64,000 nucleotides of DNA from Ceratopteris richardii (lineage: Eukaryota; Streptophyta; Polypodiopsida; Polypodiales; Pteridaceae): the NCBI GenBank assembly GCA_020310875.1, contig CM035433.1, positions 104,836,758 through 104,900,757 on the forward strand. Reading direction: 5' to 3'. The translations under genes were made by a program, and so were the position numbers. Shown piece by piece: positions 62,190 through 64,000 of this stretch (the stretch's first letter is position 1; the number at the start of each line of letters is the position of its first letter). The notes beneath the pieces are model-generated. The model was not told the DNA's origin. It worked only from the letters and a program-made list of their open reading frames with translations, and did not search any database.

Positions 62190-64000
62190 ATGGGAGATTC
62201 TCTTCAGATAGAGAAATTGGATAGGGAAAACTATCCTGCATGGTCAATGAGGATGGAAGCTCATCTTATGAGCAAAGATTTAATAGCCTACATCACAGGA
62301 GAAGAAGAGAAGCCAGAGTTCAGAGATCCTAGTGTTCCAACTAGGGAAGAGTTAGCAGATTTGAAAAATTGGATGAAGAAAGATGCTCAAGCTAGGAGCA
62401 TTATATATATGACAGTCAATGATTACTTGTTACCTCATATTCGAGGTCTTGAAAGTGCAACTGATATTTGGAATGCTTTGGAGGAGCATTTCCAGAATAC
62501 TACTAAGTCAAGGAAGGCATCCTTATGGGCAGAGTTTACCACCTTTAAGAAGAAGGCTTCTCAATCCATTTCAGACTATGTGACAACAATGAAAGATATT
62601 GCAGATGCTTTAGGAGCTGTTGATGAAGACATTGAGGAGGATAAATTGGTAAGGCAAATTCTTACAGGTTTAAGAGGTGATGACAAATGGAAGCCATTCA
62701 TTTTGTCTACAGAATTATCACTTGATCATTTCACTCCTGATTTAAATCAGTTGTTAGGTCATATGCTAACATTTGAGCAGGATGTTAAAGGAGATGGTGA
62801 TAAGAGTGCAGGTCATGCAATGTACTCAAAGGACAAGAAGAATAATAGCAAAGGAAAGCAACAAGCAAATGAAGATGAAGGAACAACTAGTCAAGCCAAC
62901 TTCCTAAGAGGAAGAGGAGGTGGCAAAGGTAGAGGAAGAGGCAGGAACAACAAAGATGGAGGCAAAGCTTGCTGGATTTGTGGTAAGACAAATCACTTAG
63001 CTAATGATTGTTGGCACAATACTCAGAGTAATAATGGATATAGTCAAAACTATAATGCAAGAGGAAGAGGTGGCAGAAATCAAAGAGGTAATTTCAGAGG
63101 TAGAGGTAGTAGGAGTTACTTTGGAAGAAATGCAGGTAGAGGATTCCAAAGTCAACAATATAACAATACCTACTACAATTATGCTTCAGATCAAAAGGAG
63201 GATTCAACATTGATAATGAATGCAACTTGTGAAAGGCAGAGTGAAGATCAAAGAGTCTTCTACATTGACTCAGGGTGTAGCAATCACCTAAGTGGTAATA
63301 TAGCTTTGATGACTGATTTGGAGAATAAGGTTTTTAATCATGTTGTTCAAACAGGTGACAACACAAAGCACAATGTGAAGTCAATTGGATCAGTGAAGGC
63401 TAAGGATGGTAGCACCTTATTGAGTAAGGTCTTGTATGTTCCTACAATTCCTAAGAATTTGATAAGTGTAGGAAAAATTGTGGAAAAAGGTTATGAAGTA
63501 AGGTTCACTAATGATGGAGTATATGTGGAAGACCCTAGTCAAGGGTATAAACAGATTGTTTCAGGGAAGAAAGAAGGAAGATTATTTACATTGAAGATTC
63601 AAGGCAATATTGGTCATGCTATGTTCACATATGGAGGACATAAGATCTCTGAGTTAGATCTTTGGCACAAGAGGCTTGGACATTTCAATGAAAGAGGTAT
63701 TAAAGACATGATTAACAATGGTTCAGTGCTTGGATTGCCTAATGTTGCAGGTCAACATATGACATACAAATGTGAGGCATGTCAATTAGGTAAAGCTCAT
63801 AAGCATTCCTATTCCAAGCATGGTTTTATGTACTCAGAGAAGCTTGAATTGGTACACACAGATGTGTGGGGACCATCAAAGGATTTCAGTATAAATGGGT
63901 CAAGGTATTATGTGATTTATGTTGATGATGCTACTAGATGGATCACTATTTATGTGATCAAAGATAAGTCAGAAGTGTTTAATACATTTAAACACTATCA
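62190..64000 (+). CDS. Copia F2 Gag-Pol polyprotein, 5' part, open to window end
   Basis: ATG at 62190 starts MGDSLQIEKLDRENYPAWSM. I translated the frame to base 64000 and met no stop: 603 codons and two bases. Gag aligns with that of F (ARSIIYMTVNDYLLPHIRGL; RKASLWAEFTTFKKKASQSISDYV). The zinc knuckle CWICGKTNHLANDC is near residues 259-272. The Asn/Gly/Arg-rich tail GRGGRNQRGNFRGRGSR follows. Protease IDSGCSNHLSGN (63265-63300) has an intact DSG. The HHCC module LWHKRLGHFNERGIKDM..CEACQLGKAHK is next, then HTDVWGP (first integrase Asp, 63860) and DDATRWITIYV. RT and RNase H must lie beyond the window. It is a second, probably recent, member of the F lineage. Confidence 0.93.
   Translation, partial: MGDSLQIEKLDRENYPAWSMRMEAHLMSKDLIAYITGEEEKPEFRDPSVPTREELADLKNWMKKDAQARSIIYMTVNDYLLPHIRGLESATDIWNALEEHFQNTTKSRKASLWAEFTTFKKKASQSISDYVTTMKDIADALGAVDEDIEEDKLVRQILTGLRGDDKWKPFILSTELSLDHFTPDLNQLLGHMLTFEQDVKGDGDKSAGHAMYSKDKKNNSKGKQQANEDEGTTSQANFLRGRGGGKGRGRGRNNKDGGKACWICGKTNHLANDCWHNTQSNNGYSQNYNARGRGGRNQRGNFRGRGSRSYFGRNAGRGFQSQQYNNTYYNYASDQKEDSTLIMNATCERQSEDQRVFYIDSGCSNHLSGNIALMTDLENKVFNHVVQTGDNTKHNVKSIGSVKAKDGSTLLSKVLYVPTIPKNLISVGKIVEKGYEVRFTNDGVYVEDPSQGYKQIVSGKKEGRLFTLKIQGNIGHAMFTYGGHKISELDLWHKRLGHFNERGIKDMINNGSVLGLPNVAGQHMTYKCEACQLGKAHKHSYSKHGFMYSEKLELVHTDVWGPSKDFSINGSRYYVIYVDDATRWITIYVIKDKSEVFNTFKHY

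Overview
The window is a piece of plant nuclear genome made almost entirely of transposable elements, most of them nested in one another. I see no host gene, rRNA gene, intact tRNA gene or CRISPR array. The evidence for a land plant is: Copia (Ty1-type) LTR retrotransposons with the plant initiator-tRNA-Met primer site (TGGTATCAGAGC), a Gypsy chromovirus remnant, a CACTA-type terminus and tRNA-derived promoter boxes of plant-SINE type. The dense nesting of old, AT-rich copies suggests a large genome. I cannot name the species.

Layout. Working family names A to F are mine. 1-1476: Copia A gag and LTR, minus strand. 1477-6335: an old plus-strand Copia C copy, split at its LTR by a small non-autonomous LTR element (1701-2983). 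6340-9180 and 14386-14540: a Gypsy chromovirus interrupted by a complete-length but integrase-deleted Copia D (9181-14380, target duplication CAGGT). 15153-19445: fragments of C, A and E. 19747-29034: a Copia C copy on the minus strand with both LTRs and a GATGG target duplication, itself split by a 4171-bp DNA element (21746-25916) with 26-bp perfect terminal inverted repeats. 29640-40508: Gypsy, A and E remnants plus two larger dispersed repeats. 40509-47330: Copia F, structurally intact, with one 1405-codon gag-pol frame, 1284-bp LTRs in which I found no difference, and a CCAGG target duplication. 47331-49755: the rest of the E copy that F interrupted, a CACTA end and a tRNA-like LTR/SINE segment. 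49760-54583: Copia C, plus strand, with LTRs but a broken frame. 54584-60910: A/E chimeric blocks. 60911-64000: 5' LTR and open gag-protease-integrase frame of a second F-like Copia that runs off the window.

Mutual relations. Nesting gives a time order: A/E composite blocks and Gypsy first, then C and D, then the DNA element inside C, and F and F2 last. F is the only element here with everything needed for its own movement. Old copies carry stops that, where a sister copy allows comparison, come from C-to-T changes (CAG to TAG, CGA to TGA), as expected for methylated, silenced DNA.

The most unusual object is the 21746-25916 element. It carries about 17 copies of a short perfect dyad (TCGATGCCNGGCATCGA) whose flanking bases co-vary so that the palindrome is kept. 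These dyad clusters separate two pairs of inverted modules arranged X-Y-X'-Y', and I see no transposase.
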